Below are positions 56,319 through 64,000 of a stretch of DNA of 64,000 nucleotides, one piece after another. The stretch covers positions 1 through 64,000 of the forward strand of contig JAFCGA010000007.1 in the NCBI GenBank assembly GCA_017608345.1, in the 5' to 3' direction. The stretch is from Candidatus Pacearchaeota archaeon. GTDB taxonomy: Archaea > Nanobdellota > Nanobdellia > UBA10117 > JAFCGA01. The position numbers and the translations under genes are program-made. Each line of letters starts with the position of its first letter. Positions within the stretch are counted from its first letter, which is position 1. A model generated the notes under the pieces. That model was not told the DNA's origin. It saw nothing but the letters and a program-made list of their open reading frames with translations, and ran no database searches.

Positions 56319-56828
56319 TTAAACTAACCTGCTAATTGCTTCTCCGAACACTTTTGCTGCTTTCGGTCCGTTAGCAGTAACAAGCTTACCATCTACTACA
56401 ACATCATCACTTATATATTTTGCTCCAGCTTCAACTAGTGCAGCAATTAATTGCTGGTTTGGAAATACCGTGACCTTCTTTCCAGCAAGTATTCCTGCAG
56501 CAGCTAGTACTACTGGAGCTGCACAGATTGCGCAAATAATTTTTCCTGCAGCACTTGCGCGCTTTATCAGATCAATCACTTCCGGATAATTTGCTAGCGC
56601 TATTGATCCCGGACCACCAACTACTACAATTGAATCAAATTCTTCTGCGCTAGCTTCCTTGATAGCAAGGTCAGGAATTACTCTCGCGCCGAGCGATCCA
56701 ACTGCAATTTCATGAGTAATCGAAGCGATCTTGCAAGTTTTGCCATTATTCTCTAGGACGCTTTTTGTATCTAACAATTCTTCGTCTCTAAAACCCTGCT
56801 GGGCAATTATAAATAATACGCGCGTCAT
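56319..56828 (-). CDS. DJ-1/PfpI-family protein
   Basis: MTRVLFIIAQQGFRDEELLDTKSVLE, VVVGGPGS, ICAICAAPVVLAAAGIL; start moved to internal ATG. Confidence 0.92.
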   Translation of the reverse strand: MTRVLFIIAQQGFRDEELLDTKSVLENNGKTCKIASITHEIAVGSLGARVIPDLAIKEASAEEFDSIVVVGGPGSIALANYPEVIDLIKRASAAGKIICAICAAPVVLAAAGILAGKKVTVFPNQQLIAALVEAGAKYISDDVVVDGKLVTANGPKAAKVFGEAISRLV

Positions 56829-56888
56829 AGCGTTCCACCACAAAGAATATATAAAACGTTGTATATATTTTATCATATAATAGCTGTA

Positions 56889-58304
56889 ATGGCAGAGTTC
56901 AAACTTCCTAAGCCCGTGCATGAGTTAAGTCTAACTGTTGATAGCTTGCAGTCCGGAGTTGAGAGATGGTATTTCTGGTTACTTGACTTTGTGAAAGCTC
57001 AAGGTTACGATGTTAAGAAAGTTGAAGATAAATTCATTGCTAGCGAAGCTTCGTCATTCTGGGGAGTAACTGAGCAAAGAAAAGGTATGCAGCAAGAGAA
57101 AGCTATGCAATATATAATGCACATTGGGAATATGACTAAAGCGATATTCCAGATTCTCCGTGAATTAAGGATAATGGATGAGCGGATAGGATATTATGAT
57201 GACAGTAACAAAGGCATGCAATCTGCAGAAATTGCTCTAAAGGCGCTGTGGGTTGACATGGTCGAGGGCGGCGGCAAGAATATAAATTCTGTTACTGGAC
57301 TTGCTAGCCAAGTAGGTTTTGTTACCTTACCGGATTTCTTCTATTCAGTGCATCCCAAAAAATACGAAGAAGTAGACAAATTCGTCGATAAAATTGATAC
57401 AAATAAAAAGCTAAAAGAAGTTCTGAGAAGAAAGTTACATCAATACTTACTCTGGAGAAATAATACTGAAAAGGAAATCAAAACGCGTAAGAATTATGTC
57501 CTAAAATATCTCAGACAGCACTTCAACACAATCAAACTGTATATGAGTTGGGTAAAGCCATACCTAAAGAACGTAGCTAAGCTTCAGCCAGACGAGACAG
57601 TAATGAACGAAGAAATCATTACCGCCACAGAAGGTGCTCTAATTGATCTCGAGCTTTTTGGGGTTAAATGGTCAAAACAGCCAACTTCAAGACACAAATG
57701 GAATCGAAAGTGGGGTGTTGCACTCAATAAGCGATATCAGCTATGCATACAGATATTCTTCCATTATCGCACTATACCGCAGATGACGTTCCAGCAAGAA
57801 TATCAACGTGGTGCAATCCATGTCGGCAAAACTGAACTAAGATTCAAATCGTATGTTCTAACTGAAAAACAGATAAAGGAGCACCTAAAGAAACAAGATA
57901 GAGAAACTGCAGATATGATTGAAGCTATGAATGCTTCACTTGGAGCATTAAGAGAAGATTTAGACAAATACTTAGAAGAAGCACAGGAAGTAGACACGAG
58001 CTTATATGGTGAAGAAAAAAGAGAGAAGAAAAAAGATCCTAAAAAGAAAACTTTCCTGCAGAGCATGGCAGAACCATTTGCTAGTCTCCTCACTTCAGTA
58101 TTTGGACCAAAACCCACGGGTGAAAAGGAAGACGCTAAGACTACTTGGGAAAAACAAGTCATTGCAGCACATGAAGAATCATTAAAGAAATCACCAAATT
58201 GGAAAGACAAACTGCAGGGGGCCGAGGTCAAAGGCAAGGCCAAGAAAGATCTCTGGTCTATATATGAAATCTTCAAGAAAAGCAATGGCTTCCTATGCTG
58301 GTAA
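56889..58304 (+). CDS. Conserved hypothetical helical protein
   Basis: About 471 aa; start moved to MAEFKLPK. Confidence 0.7.
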   Translation: MAEFKLPKPVHELSLTVDSLQSGVERWYFWLLDFVKAQGYDVKKVEDKFIASEASSFWGVTEQRKGMQQEKAMQYIMHIGNMTKAIFQILRELRIMDERIGYYDDSNKGMQSAEIALKALWVDMVEGGGKNINSVTGLASQVGFVTLPDFFYSVHPKKYEEVDKFVDKIDTNKKLKEVLRRKLHQYLLWRNNTEKEIKTRKNYVLKYLRQHFNTIKLYMSWVKPYLKNVAKLQPDETVMNEEIITATEGALIDLELFGVKWSKQPTSRHKWNRKWGVALNKRYQLCIQIFFHYRTIPQMTFQQEYQRGAIHVGKTELRFKSYVLTEKQIKEHLKKQDRETADMIEAMNASLGALREDLDKYLEEAQEVDTSLYGEEKREKKKDPKKKTFLQSMAEPFASLLTSVFGPKPTGEKEDAKTTWEKQVIAAHEESLKKSPNWKDKLQGAEVKGKAKKDLWSIYEIFKKSNGFLCW

Positions 58305-58840
58305 CTCAATTATCATCTAAAATGAATTCCAAAACTTGGGATAAGATAAAATCAGGAGTAACTAAAGCTCATCCCTTAGCAAGGATACGCAAGCTTCACC
58401 CAATAATACAAAATAGACGAATATCTAAGAAAATACGTGATGAAGCTAAAGAACTAGCTAACAAAGCGCGGCAGGAGCTCGATGAACAGCATTGGTGGAA
58501 AAGCGGAATTACAATTCTGCCTACTCGTTCATCACCGCAGCCAGAATTAGAAGAGCTAGCAGTAGAAAGACCACAAAGATCACTCGAAGACACTGTTGAG
58601 GCAGCTGCGCCGACTATAACCAAATCCGGTGAAGATGGTCTTAAAATAATGTACGGTGCCCAAAGCGGCGAAGAATATCTCAATAAGGGTTACTTCAGTA
58701 AAGCTAAAGAAGATACTTACGAACACGTATTCGAAGCTGAGCGAGCGCCGGATCCAGCGAGTATGGCTACTACCTCAGAAATAGCCACTGGCGAAGTAAG
58801 CTACACTCGAAGAAAAGCGAAGTCTGACGTAAATTATTAA
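58295..58840 (+). CDS. Hypothetical protein
   Basis: 181 aa ORF overlapping previous gene end. Confidence 0.55.
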   Translation: MLVTQLSSKMNSKTWDKIKSGVTKAHPLARIRKLHPIIQNRRISKKIRDEAKELANKARQELDEQHWWKSGITILPTRSSPQPELEELAVERPQRSLEDTVEAAAPTITKSGEDGLKIMYGAQSGEEYLNKGYFSKAKEDTYEHVFEAERAPDPASMATTSEIATGEVSYTRRKAKSDVNY

Positions 58841-58887
58841 TTATTACTGATGAAAAGCTATAAAAATAGCAAACGAGAGATAAAAAC

Positions 58888-60732
58888 ATGAAATTCGGAG
58901 AGGTAAATTATTGGCATTCTATGGATAGACAGGCTGCTCAGAATATGAACGCTTCTCCTTCGAAAATAGGTATTTCTACGCCACCAATGAAAGATCAACT
59001 GCAGTCGCTAAAAACAAGAATATTTCAAGGTGCTCAGACTGTCGAGCTTGGCTTTTTGGGACGCGGAAAGGGAAGCATGGCTCAAGGCTCAACCACTCCA
59101 GGAATGTATGGAAAAGATGAACGCCAAGCCATGAAAGAAATGGCTAAAGTTAATAAAGTAAATCTCCAGACACATGCAACGCTCCAGGTTGGAAGTTTAA
59201 GCGGATTCGGTGGGCGAGAGGAGACTTTTAGCGAAGACGTTAGGAACCAGAATATAACTGAAGTCAAGCGCACTATGGACTTCGCTGCAGATGTAGCAGA
59301 AGGTGGATCAGTTACAGTCCATACTGGAGAATTCCCCCGAAGTATTTCTGAACAAGAATATGGAAAAGACTTTGAGAGTTATCCTGGCGAATCAGAAAAA
59401 GCAATTTTATACTTAGTCGACAAGAACACTGGTCAGATGATAAATGCTATACGTAAAGATCAAACGATTTATGCACCGAAGTTTGATGAAGAGGGGAATC
59501 CAGAATGGGATGCTGAGAAAAAAGAATTCAAACTTGTACCCCGAACTTATGCTTATTACAAAGAAACGGCGGATGATTACAATAAAGAACATGCTGAGGA
59601 GATAGCAAAAAACCCGGATGAAGAAAGACATGCTGAAAAGCTGATGTTCAAAGATGTTATTAAAATGAAAGAGGATAACGCTCGTGCGTGGGGAGAAGGT
59701 TATCAAATGCGCGTAGAAGAGCACTTGAAAGAGCAAGAAGATCTTAAGAAAGCGCTAAAAATATACGAAGAACGAGAAGCTGATGTACCTGAGCACCGTA
59801 GGAAGGAACTCGAACAAGACTTTCCAACCGACAATCAAGGAATACTACCGCCTAAAAAACAATTACCTTCACAATATATTCGAGAAAAATTAGAAGGGAT
59901 TCAGAAGCAAATCTTAAATGACCAAGATATGGCTATAACCCATAGAGAACAATCTGCGGAGCTCAAGCAGAAAAGAGATAATGCTATTCCCATCGCCGAA
60001 TATGCGACTAAGAAAACTTCTGAATCGCTTGCAGACTTAGGTATATATGCTATGAAAAAAACAGAGTCTCAAAAACTACCTAGACCTTTATTCATAGCAC
60101 CGGAGAACATGTTCCCGGAAGGCGGATATGGATCTCATCCAAGTGAGATAAGATCAATAATCACTAAAGCTAGAAACGAGATGACTGCACAACTAAAAGA
60201 AAAAAAAGTTAGCGAATGGAAAGCAAGGCAGCTTGCAGATAAACATATAAAATCAACGTTCGATATCGGACATGCATATACTTGGAAGAAGTTCTTCAAG
60301 ACAAAACCCGGAGAAACTGAAGTTGAGCATGCGAAACGATTTGATAAATGGGTAATTGGCGAAGCTGAGAAACTACAAAAAGAGGGGATAATTGGTAAGA
60401 TTCATCTTTCTGATAACTTTGGTTATTATGATGAGCATACAACTCCGGGGCAAGGAAACGTACCAATGAATGATTTTTTCCAGAGAATGAGAAAAGCGGG
60501 ATATGACGGTCCGATGATCGTCGAGCCAGATCATAAAGATCATCTATCTTGGACTGGCGCCATGAGAACTTTACAATCTCCAGTTTATCGAATTGATAGA
60601 ACTTCTCAAACCTGGACAGATATCGAAGGATCTTATTTCGGGCAAACTCGAGCACCGTCTTACTTAGTTGGCGAAGGCGTTGTCCCCGACGCCAAAGAGT
60701 GGACGCTTTGGAGTGGAATACCTTTAGAATAA
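58888..60732 (+). CDS. TIM-barrel (AP endonuclease 2 / sugar-isomerase-like) protein with long helical insertion
   Basis: QGAQTVELGFLGRG, VNLQTHATLQVGSLSGF, EGGSVTVHTGEFPRS, STFDIGHAYTWKKF, GKIHLSDNFGYYDEHTTPGQGNVPMNDFFQRMRKAGYDGPMIVEPDH. Confidence 0.8.
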   Translation: MKFGEVNYWHSMDRQAAQNMNASPSKIGISTPPMKDQLQSLKTRIFQGAQTVELGFLGRGKGSMAQGSTTPGMYGKDERQAMKEMAKVNKVNLQTHATLQVGSLSGFGGREETFSEDVRNQNITEVKRTMDFAADVAEGGSVTVHTGEFPRSISEQEYGKDFESYPGESEKAILYLVDKNTGQMINAIRKDQTIYAPKFDEEGNPEWDAEKKEFKLVPRTYAYYKETADDYNKEHAEEIAKNPDEERHAEKLMFKDVIKMKEDNARAWGEGYQMRVEEHLKEQEDLKKALKIYEEREADVPEHRRKELEQDFPTDNQGILPPKKQLPSQYIREKLEGIQKQILNDQDMAITHREQSAELKQKRDNAIPIAEYATKKTSESLADLGIYAMKKTESQKLPRPLFIAPENMFPEGGYGSHPSEIRSIITKARNEMTAQLKEKKVSEWKARQLADKHIKSTFDIGHAYTWKKFFKTKPGETEVEHAKRFDKWVIGEAEKLQKEGIIGKIHLSDNFGYYDEHTTPGQGNVPMNDFFQRMRKAGYDGPMIVEPDHKDHLSWTGAMRTLQSPVYRIDRTSQTWTDIEGSYFGQTRAPSYLVGEGVVPDAKEWTLWSGIPLE

Positions 60733-60871
60733 GTTAGTTTACCTGAGTAGTTACTAAATTATAAAAGGGTGTAAGGTTATTTCTTACCTATAACGCGAAT
60801 TGTTATACGTGAGGGGCAAATTCGCGAACTACATAGACGCTCTATGTAGCGAAAAAAACTCGCGCAATGTA

Positions 60872-61687
60872 GTGAAATTTAAGATCCCTATTCGAAAAAC
60901 TAATGAGCACAAGTATAATCCAGCACATATCAAGCTAGCTAGGAGATTTGCGAAGAAAGTGTATCGAGAATTAGGAGATTTTATCGTAGCGCTTACGCTA
61001 TTTGGTTCTGCTGCTAGAGGACAGAGCAAGAAAAACAGCGATATAGATATTCTTGTGATTGTTGATGATATTCACGTAAAATTAGATAGAGAAATCGTCG
61101 AGACATATAGAATAATAATCGCTAAAGCGGCTGCAGATATCGATCCTAAGCGATTGCATGTTCAGACAATGGCTTGGAGTGCCTTCTGGGAATATGTGCG
61201 AGCTGGCGATCCAGTAGCAATTAATATTCTTCGAGATAGCATTGCGCTAATCGATATAGGTTTCTTCGATCCAATGCAGATCTTATTAAGCGCAGGCAGA
61301 ATTCGCCCGACTGTTGAATCAATATGGACTTATTTTGCTCTGGCTCCAGCGTCGATGCAGAGAGCTAAAACGCATATAGATATGGCAATCGTCGATCTTT
61401 ATTGGGCAGCTATTGATTCTGCGCACGCTGCTTTGATGAGCTTGGGTGAAATTCCTCCTTCTCCTTCCCACGTAGCTGGAATAATTGAAGAGAAGTTAGT
61501 GAAACCCGGGCACGTAACGCAGAAATACGCTGATATCATGCGACATTTATATGAAATTTCTAAGAGAATATTGCATCGAGAATCTTCAGGTTTAGATGGC
61601 GCGACTTATGATAGATATAAGCGACTTGCGGATAGCTTCGTTGAAGTTATGAAAAAATTCATAGACAGCAGACACGTTACTAGCTAG
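60872..61687 (+). CDS. MNT/pol-beta-type nucleotidyltransferase with C-terminal helical (HEPN-like) part
   Basis: LTLFGSAARGQSKKNSDIDILVIVDD; GTG start at 60872 preferred to TTG 60800 because 60792-60855 is hairpin-rich leader. Confidence 0.8.
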   Translation: MKFKIPIRKTNEHKYNPAHIKLARRFAKKVYRELGDFIVALTLFGSAARGQSKKNSDIDILVIVDDIHVKLDREIVETYRIIIAKAAADIDPKRLHVQTMAWSAFWEYVRAGDPVAINILRDSIALIDIGFFDPMQILLSAGRIRPTVESIWTYFALAPASMQRAKTHIDMAIVDLYWAAIDSAHAALMSLGEIPPSPSHVAGIIEEKLVKPGHVTQKYADIMRHLYEISKRILHRESSGLDGATYDRYKRLADSFVEVMKKFIDSRHVTS

Positions 61688-62348
61688 TCGCTGTCGCTGC
61701 TTGTGGTTGAGGCTGTGGTGCGTATGCTTCTGCAGCAGTTGCTGTGGTTGTTGCTTGTGGTTCTTGAGGTGCGTATGCTTCTGCAGCAGTTGATATATAT
61801 TTTTTAATTTTGTCTTTGCTGTATTCTAATCTTTTAGGAAGCACTATTTTAATAAAATCAACCATAAGCTGCTTAAATCTAAGTGGCACTCCTGCGCTAT
61901 AATATTCTGCTTCAGCTTTATTAACTCCGAAACTAGGTGCCACAGCCAAGAGAACATCAGCATTAATTTTCTTTTCATCCGAGATCATTTCAGATAAGCC
62001 AGCATACTGCAGGATTTCCTTTACATCTTCGTCTTGTGAATCTTGTATCGTCTTAGTCATTCCAACTGACATTAAAAGACCCTGTAATTCAGAACCAGAT
62101 AATGCATCGATCTTTGTATTTAGTTCTTCTTGATTCTGCAAGATATATTGCATTAATGCAGAATTAACTAGAGAATAACGCTTATTAGCACCACTCAGTG
62201 CTATATCTGGAGTTACTCCGCGATAATCAAGCGGTGCAGAGAGCTGGCTAAGGGTTTCCCTCAGAGTTGGATCCCAGGGATCTTCCTTTATAGCGGAAAT
62301 AAGGTTCTTAGTAGTTCCAGCTAATTGTAATAGTTGATCAAGTGTCAT
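61680..62348 (-). CDS. Hypothetical protein with C-terminal AAEAYAPQ repeats
   Basis: STAAEAYAPQEPQATTTATAAEAYAPQPQPQAATATS. Confidence 0.65.
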   Translation of the reverse strand: MTLDQLLQLAGTTKNLISAIKEDPWDPTLRETLSQLSAPLDYRGVTPDIALSGANKRYSLVNSALMQYILQNQEELNTKIDALSGSELQGLLMSVGMTKTIQDSQDEDVKEILQYAGLSEMISDEKKINADVLLAVAPSFGVNKAEAEYYSAGVPLRFKQLMVDFIKIVLPKRLEYSKDKIKKYISTAAEAYAPQEPQATTTATAAEAYAPQPQPQAATATS

Positions 62349-62524
62349 AATATACTACTTTTTAGTGGTTTTATAAAGGTTTCGATTGCTCAGTCTGCTG
62401 ATTTAGCACCCATACATAAGCTTTAAACAACTCAAAAGCCGGTCTCAAAGTCCTTTCGAGAGTTTAAGGCTCGCATTCGCAAACCTTAAATAATCTTCGA
62501 AGTATATACTCAATGATATAGACG

Positions 62525-64000
62525 ATGGTTAATTCTCTACCCCCTACGCCGAAAACTATGCCTCCTAACGCTAAAAAGGAGCTAGAAAAGCGAGCTGAGC
62601 TAGCTAAGAAAATGCGGAAATCAATGGACGCTATGAAGAAGAAAGCTACTGGTTTCAAAAAGCAAGTTCTATCAAAATATAAAAAAGAATTAATCGGAAT
62701 TCTAATTTTACCGCCAAAAGAGCCTCAGGCTTCAACAGATTTGCTTGTTGTGGTCGATTTCAAGAACGCTAAGGACCTACGGGACAAGTTCGAGAAGAAG
62801 CGGAAATTCGAGGACACGATTTGGACTATTGGAGATAAAACTATTGGGAAGATTGCACGTCCGCCATTCAACGAAGAAACCCGCGGCATAAGGATTAATT
62901 GCGTGCTAATTGATGAAATCTGGGATATGTGTACTAAAGGAAAGTACGAAATTCTTAAACTATTAACTCTCGGAGTACCTATTTTCGATATAGGCTGGAT
63001 AGGTGCTATGCGAGCATTAGAAATACATAAAATGCGCGTGCTAGAAAAATTCGAGAAGTACGTAATCGCTTACGTAATGACTGGCTCGATGGTTCGAGGA
63101 GATACAGTCAAGGGGTCTGATGTTGACGCGTTCATAGTCATTGATGATACCGACGTTACTCGAATGACTTCTGCTGAGCTTAAAGCTAAACTTCAGCAAA
63201 TCATACTCGGAATGGCTAGCGAAGCTGCAATGCAAGCTGGCGTTGAGAACAAACTAAACGTGCAAATTTGGGTTCTAACAGATATGTGGGATTCCATAAA
63301 GAACGCTCATCCAGTTATATTCACTTCCTTGCGGGACGGCATTCCGCTATACGACAGAGGTATGTTTGTTCCATGGAAGATGCTGCTGAAGAAAGGAAAA
63401 ATATCGCCTACACCTGAAGCAGTTGATAATTATATGAAATCAGGTAAGCAAATGCTAGAAAGAACTCGCCTAAAGCTCCGAGAAATGGCTATTGAAGATT
63501 TCTTCTGGGCAACTTCGTTACCATCTCAAGGCGCACTTATGCTTGCTGGTTTTCCACCGCCAACTCACAAAGAACTAGCTCCTCAGATGAGAGAGCACTT
63601 TGTCAAACCCGGACTAATTGAAGAAAAGTGGATTAAAATATTAGAAAAGAATGTTCAAACTAGAAAAAAGATCGAGCACGGAGAGATTAAAACCGTCGAT
63701 CCGAAGTATATCAGCGAGCAATTAGAAGCTTCTGAGAAATATCTAAAACGCTTGGAGAAACTATTCACACAGCTAGAAAAGGAAAAAATCTCTGAGGAAG
63801 CCGCAGATTTATATGAAAAGAGCATGGAAGACATACAAGCTGCTCTGAAGATGGTGGGAATCAAAGTTACTAAAAAGAACGCTTTGAAAATGCTACAGCA
63901 AGAACTTGTCGATAAAAAATTAGCACCATCCCGATATAAAGATGTGCTATCTCTGGTCTTCGAAATTAAAGATAGCTTAAAAACCAGCAGACAAGAACTT
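62525..64000 (+). CDS. Nucleotidyltransferase-domain protein, partial (runs off right edge)
   Basis: Not in ORF track. 492 codons open to window end: MVNSLPPTPKTMPPNAKKELEKRAELAKK...; VMTGSMVRGDTVKGSDVDAFIVIDD (GSxxRGxxxxxSDxD). Confidence 0.85.
   Translation, partial: MVNSLPPTPKTMPPNAKKELEKRAELAKKMRKSMDAMKKKATGFKKQVLSKYKKELIGILILPPKEPQASTDLLVVVDFKNAKDLRDKFEKKRKFEDTIWTIGDKTIGKIARPPFNEETRGIRINCVLIDEIWDMCTKGKYEILKLLTLGVPIFDIGWIGAMRALEIHKMRVLEKFEKYVIAYVMTGSMVRGDTVKGSDVDAFIVIDDTDVTRMTSAELKAKLQQIILGMASEAAMQAGVENKLNVQIWVLTDMWDSIKNAHPVIFTSLRDGIPLYDRGMFVPWKMLLKKGKISPTPEAVDNYMKSGKQMLERTRLKLREMAIEDFFWATSLPSQGALMLAGFPPPTHKELAPQMREHFVKPGLIEEKWIKILEKNVQTRKKIEHGEIKTVDPKYISEQLEASEKYLKRLEKLFTQLEKEKISEEAADLYEKSMEDIQAALKMVGIKVTKKNALKMLQQELVDKKLAPSRYKDVLSLVFEIKDSLKTSRQEL

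Noticed and set aside
61680-61790. DNA tandem repeat (gctgtggttg/gcgtatgcttctgcagcagttg) as a mobile or regulatory repeat
   Set aside because: It is the coding low-complexity tail (TAAEAYAPQ x2) of the 61680..62348 protein.
1-64000. CRISPR arrays, rRNA operon, transposase or integrase genes
   Set aside because: No regularly spaced direct repeats with unique spacers, no rRNA-like conserved segments, and no DDE/HUH/tyrosine-recombinase-like ORFs seen.

Overview
Low-GC archaeal chromosome segment, most likely a DPANN-type archaeon. This is inferred from small compact genes, RtcB/archease, Taw1, Rli1/ABCE1, LSm, S8e, L37e, DUF63, PCNA-free housekeeping mix and many lineage-specific ORFs; taxonomy was not tested. 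There are about 70 supportable CDSs, including four small or edge genes absent from the ORF track. Housekeeping genes include coaE, taw1, pyrG, rtcB/archease, ncs6/ttuA-like, iscS/iscU, cysK, cysS, lysS (class II), gdh, polX-like, rps8e, rpl37e, ndk, rli1 and dcd. Three tRNA genes (Ser-TGA, Leu-TAA, Lys-TTT) are present, and all three carry apparent non-canonical introns (D-loop or T-loop). The most interesting signals are: (1) T-loop/D-loop tRNA introns and a duplicated acceptor strand in tRNA-Leu; (2) a winged-helix + ATP-cone + glycyl-radical-less NrdD-like protein that looks like a nucleotide-sensing regulator; (3) two adjacent, paralogous, highly divergent archaeo-eukaryotic-primase-like proteins in an operon with a P-loop NTPase; (4) an internally duplicated thymidine kinase with one dead half; (5) an ArsR-type regulator with a CxxCxxC tail heading an ISC operon, with a perfect operator-like palindrome; (6) two families of repeated structured intergenic elements (a double-hairpin CCA/TGGCCA/CTGG element, and an ACAGAAATTC...GGAATTTC.GTAATT element placed right at stop codons); (7) a four-way-junction leader RNA upstream of archease; (8) a cysS 3'-end scar and a frameshifted/deleted thioredoxin reductase. 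No CRISPR array, rRNA or transposase was seen. All family calls are from reading motifs; no searches were run.
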